Assembly (NCBI RefSeq): GCF_003129965.1
Contig: NZ_NRCJ01000006.1
Coordinates: 109,571 to 173,570 of the forward strand
Length of the DNA stretch: 64,000 nucleotides
Reading direction: 5' to 3'
Origin: Aggregatibacter kilianii
GTDB lineage: Bacteria > Pseudomonadota > Gammaproteobacteria > Enterobacterales > Pasteurellaceae
Positions 62,409 through 64,000 of the stretch are shown here, in pieces. The number at the start of each line of letters is the position of its first letter. Position 1 is the stretch's first letter. Under the pieces are notes generated by a model, which was not told the DNA's origin, ran no database searches, and saw nothing but the letters and a program-made list of their open reading frames with translations. The translations under genes and the position numbers were made by a program.

Positions 62409-63818
62409 ATGTCCAACGCGATTGAGAATGTATTCAAGCTCATTGAAAAAAATGACATCAAATTTGTATTACTGCGTTTTACCGATATTCAAGGCAAAGA
62501 ACATGGTGTTTCCCTGCCGGTAAATTTGATTGATGAAGATTTATTTGAAGACGGCAAAATGTTTGACGGTTCTTCCGTTGAAGGTTGGAAGGCGATTAAT
62601 AAAGCGGATATGTTATTAATGCCGATTGCCGAAACCGCCGTTGTTGATCCTTTCGCACAGATTCCGACCCTTTCTCTTCGTTGTAGTATTTTTGAGCCGA
62701 CCACTATGCAAAGCTACGATCGCGACCCGCGTTCTATCGCGCTTCGCGCAGAAAATTACATGCGCTCTACCGGTGTGGCGGATCAAGTGTTCTTCGGACC
62801 GGAGCCGGAGTTTTTCCTGTTTGACGACGTACGTTTTGATGTCTCTATGAACGGCAATTCTTATCAAGTGGACGATATTGAAGCGGCATGGAACACCAAT
62901 AAACGTTATGAAGATGGCAACAATGCCTATCGCCCGCTGAAAAAAGGCGGCTATTGCGCTGTGGCGCCGAACGATACGGCGCACGACATTCGTTCCGAAA
63001 TGTGTTTGTTAATGGAAGAAATGGGCTTGGTGATTGAAGCGCATCACCACGAAGTGGCCACCGCAGGGCAAAATGAGATTGCAACGAAATTCAATACGTT
63101 AACCTTGAAGGCGGACGAAACTCAAATTTATAAATATATCGTACGTAATGTGGCGTATGAACACGGCAAAACAGCCTGTTTCATGCCGAAACCGATTACC
63201 GGCGATAACGGCTCCGGCATGCACTGTAATATGTCCTTGAGCAAAGACGGCAAAAATATTTTCCAAGGGGATAAATATGCCGGGCTTTCCGAAACTGCAT
63301 TGTATTACATCGGCGGGATCATCAAACACGCGAAAGCCTTAAATGCCTTCACCAACCCAAGCACCAACTCTTACAAACGTTTGGTGCCGGGTTTTGAAGC
63401 ACCGGTGTTGCTGGCATATTCCGCAAGTAACCGCTCCGCCTCCATTCGCATTCCTGCAGTGACCAGCCCGAAAGCTATTCGTGTGGAAGCGCGCTTCCCG
63501 GATCCGCTGGCGAACCCGTATTTGGCATTTGCCGCCTTATTGATGGCGGGCTTAGACGGCGTGGTGAATAAAATTCATCCGGGCGATGCCATGGATAAAA
63601 ACCTGTACGATTTGCCGCCGGAAGAATTAAAAGAGATTCCAGCTGTGGCAAGCTCTTTGGAAGACGCTTTGAATGCGTTGGAAAAGGATTTTGAGTTCTT
63701 AACCCAAGGTAATGTGTTTACCAAAGATTTCGTCAACGCCTTTATCGGCATTAAACGCAAAGAAGTGGAGCGTTTGAACATGACACCGCATCCGGTGGAA
63801 TTTGAAATGTATTACTAA
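62409..63818 (+). CDS. glnA: Glutamine synthetase (type I-beta)
   Basis: ATP-dependent condensation of glutamate and ammonia. I use ATG 62409 ([20 protein letters not shown]) with AGAGGA eight bases upstream; the longer ORF start at 62301 reads through the leader. The 469 residues show [19 protein letters not shown], the ATP-binding [16 protein letters not shown] and the adenylylated tyrosine in [12 protein letters not shown], so it is probably regulated by GlnE. Confidence 0.97.
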   Translation: MSNAIENVFKLIEKNDIKFVLLRFTDIQGKEHGVSLPVNLIDEDLFEDGKMFDGSSVEGWKAINKADMLLMPIAETAVVDPFAQIPTLSLRCSIFEPTTMQSYDRDPRSIALRAENYMRSTGVADQVFFGPEPEFFLFDDVRFDVSMNGNSYQVDDIEAAWNTNKRYEDGNNAYRPLKKGGYCAVAPNDTAHDIRSEMCLLMEEMGLVIEAHHHEVATAGQNEIATKFNTLTLKADETQIYKYIVRNVAYEHGKTACFMPKPITGDNGSGMHCNMSLSKDGKNIFQGDKYAGLSETALYYIGGIIKHAKALNAFTNPSTNSYKRLVPGFEAPVLLAYSASNRSASIRIPAVTSPKAIRVEARFPDPLANPYLAFAALLMAGLDGVVNKIHPGDAMDKNLYDLPPEELKEIPAVASSLEDALNALEKDFEFLTQGNVFTKDFVNAFIGIKRKEVERLNMTPHPVEFEMYY

Positions 63819-63833
63819 TTTAAGCGAAAAAGA

Positions 63834-63856
63834 AAAGGCGGTTTGATACCGCCTTT
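63834..63856 (+). terminator. Rho-independent terminator after glnA
   Basis: AAAGGCGGT/ACCGCCTTT stem with loop TTGAT, followed by a T-run, 16 bases past the glnA stop. Confidence 0.88.
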
Positions 63857-63869
63857 ATTTTTTTAAGAA

Positions 63870-64000
63870 AGTGCGGTCACAAAAAACAACGGTTTTTTTT
63901 TACGCACCTTTTTTTGTTTTTATACAAAAACCAAAAAAAATTTTTTTTCAAATTTAAGGTTTTAGGCAGGTTTTTTTTAAGAAAATTTTAAAACCTAAAA
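63870..64000. other. Low-complexity A/T-run tail
   Basis: After one uptake signal, the last 120 bases consist of repeated A and T homopolymers (runs of up to nine or ten) with few other bases. No gene or hairpin is supported. Confidence 0.6.

Overview
The window is chromosomal DNA of a gamma-proteobacterium of the family Pasteurellaceae. The strongest sign is the very frequent 9-base uptake-signal core AAGTGCGGT/ACCGCACTT (the Haemophilus influenzae type), which lies in genes, between genes and as inverted pairs that form terminators. The gene set (oapA-oapB, glnA without a visible ntrBC, a GTG-started rnpA, focA-pflB-pflA) fits Haemophilus or Aggregatibacter. A long charged-repeat autotransporter that looks like the Aggregatibacter adhesin Aae favours Aggregatibacter; I cannot fix the species. 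No rRNA, tRNA, CRISPR array, prophage or insertion sequence was seen. This is mostly compact housekeeping chromosome.

Layout. 1-5.5 kb: the dnaA start (cut by the left edge) diverges from rpmH-rnpA-yidD-yidC, followed by mnmE. 5.5-10.5 kb: leftward lepA-lepB-rnc-era and the glycyl-radical spare part grcA. 10.7-14.8 kb: ung, yaaA, a lipoprotein, fieF, pfkA. 14.8-17.8 kb: leftward hinT-ycfL-nagZ-rlmC. 18-22.5 kb: the anaerobic formate block focA, pflB, a small ABM-fold gene and pflA. 22.5-27.3 kb: a DMT exporter, leftward plsC-ftsP, lpxH and a membrane protein. 27.3-31 kb: a tyrosine-catabolism island with a YheO-like regulator, an aromatic amino acid permease and tyrosine phenol-lyase. 31-40.1 kb: efp/epmB, oapAB, rdgC, proC-MFS-xerD, tig. 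40.3-48.7 kb: leftward hflK-hflC, a phosphopantetheinyl transferase and the threonine operon thrL-thrA-thrB-orf-thrC. 48.8-54.4 kb: yggS, then a five-gene leftward operon with a fused permease/binding-protein ABC transporter at one end and its ATPase at the other, enclosing two oxidoreductases and an AT-rich membrane ORF. 54.5-64 kb: bamC, dapA, bcp, the Aae-like adhesin, typA and glnA.

How parts work together. GrcA and PflB share the glycyl-radical C-terminus and are served by PflA, with FocA exporting the formate; an FNR-like palindrome lies upstream of grcA. EF-P and its beta-lysylation enzyme EpmB are divergent neighbours 32 bases apart. The threonine operon carries a Thr/Ile-rich leader peptide (thrL, too short for ordinary ORF calling) and an attenuator, and an uptake signal sequence is built into the leader ORF. 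Tyrosine phenol-lyase and the permease together would import tyrosine and split it to phenol, pyruvate and ammonia, with a CRP-like site at the promoter.

The least explained parts are the split transporter operon at 49.7-54.4 kb, the tpl/permease/YheO-like module, the exported ORF inside the threonine operon, and two structured intergenic repeats near 22.6 and 49.6 kb.
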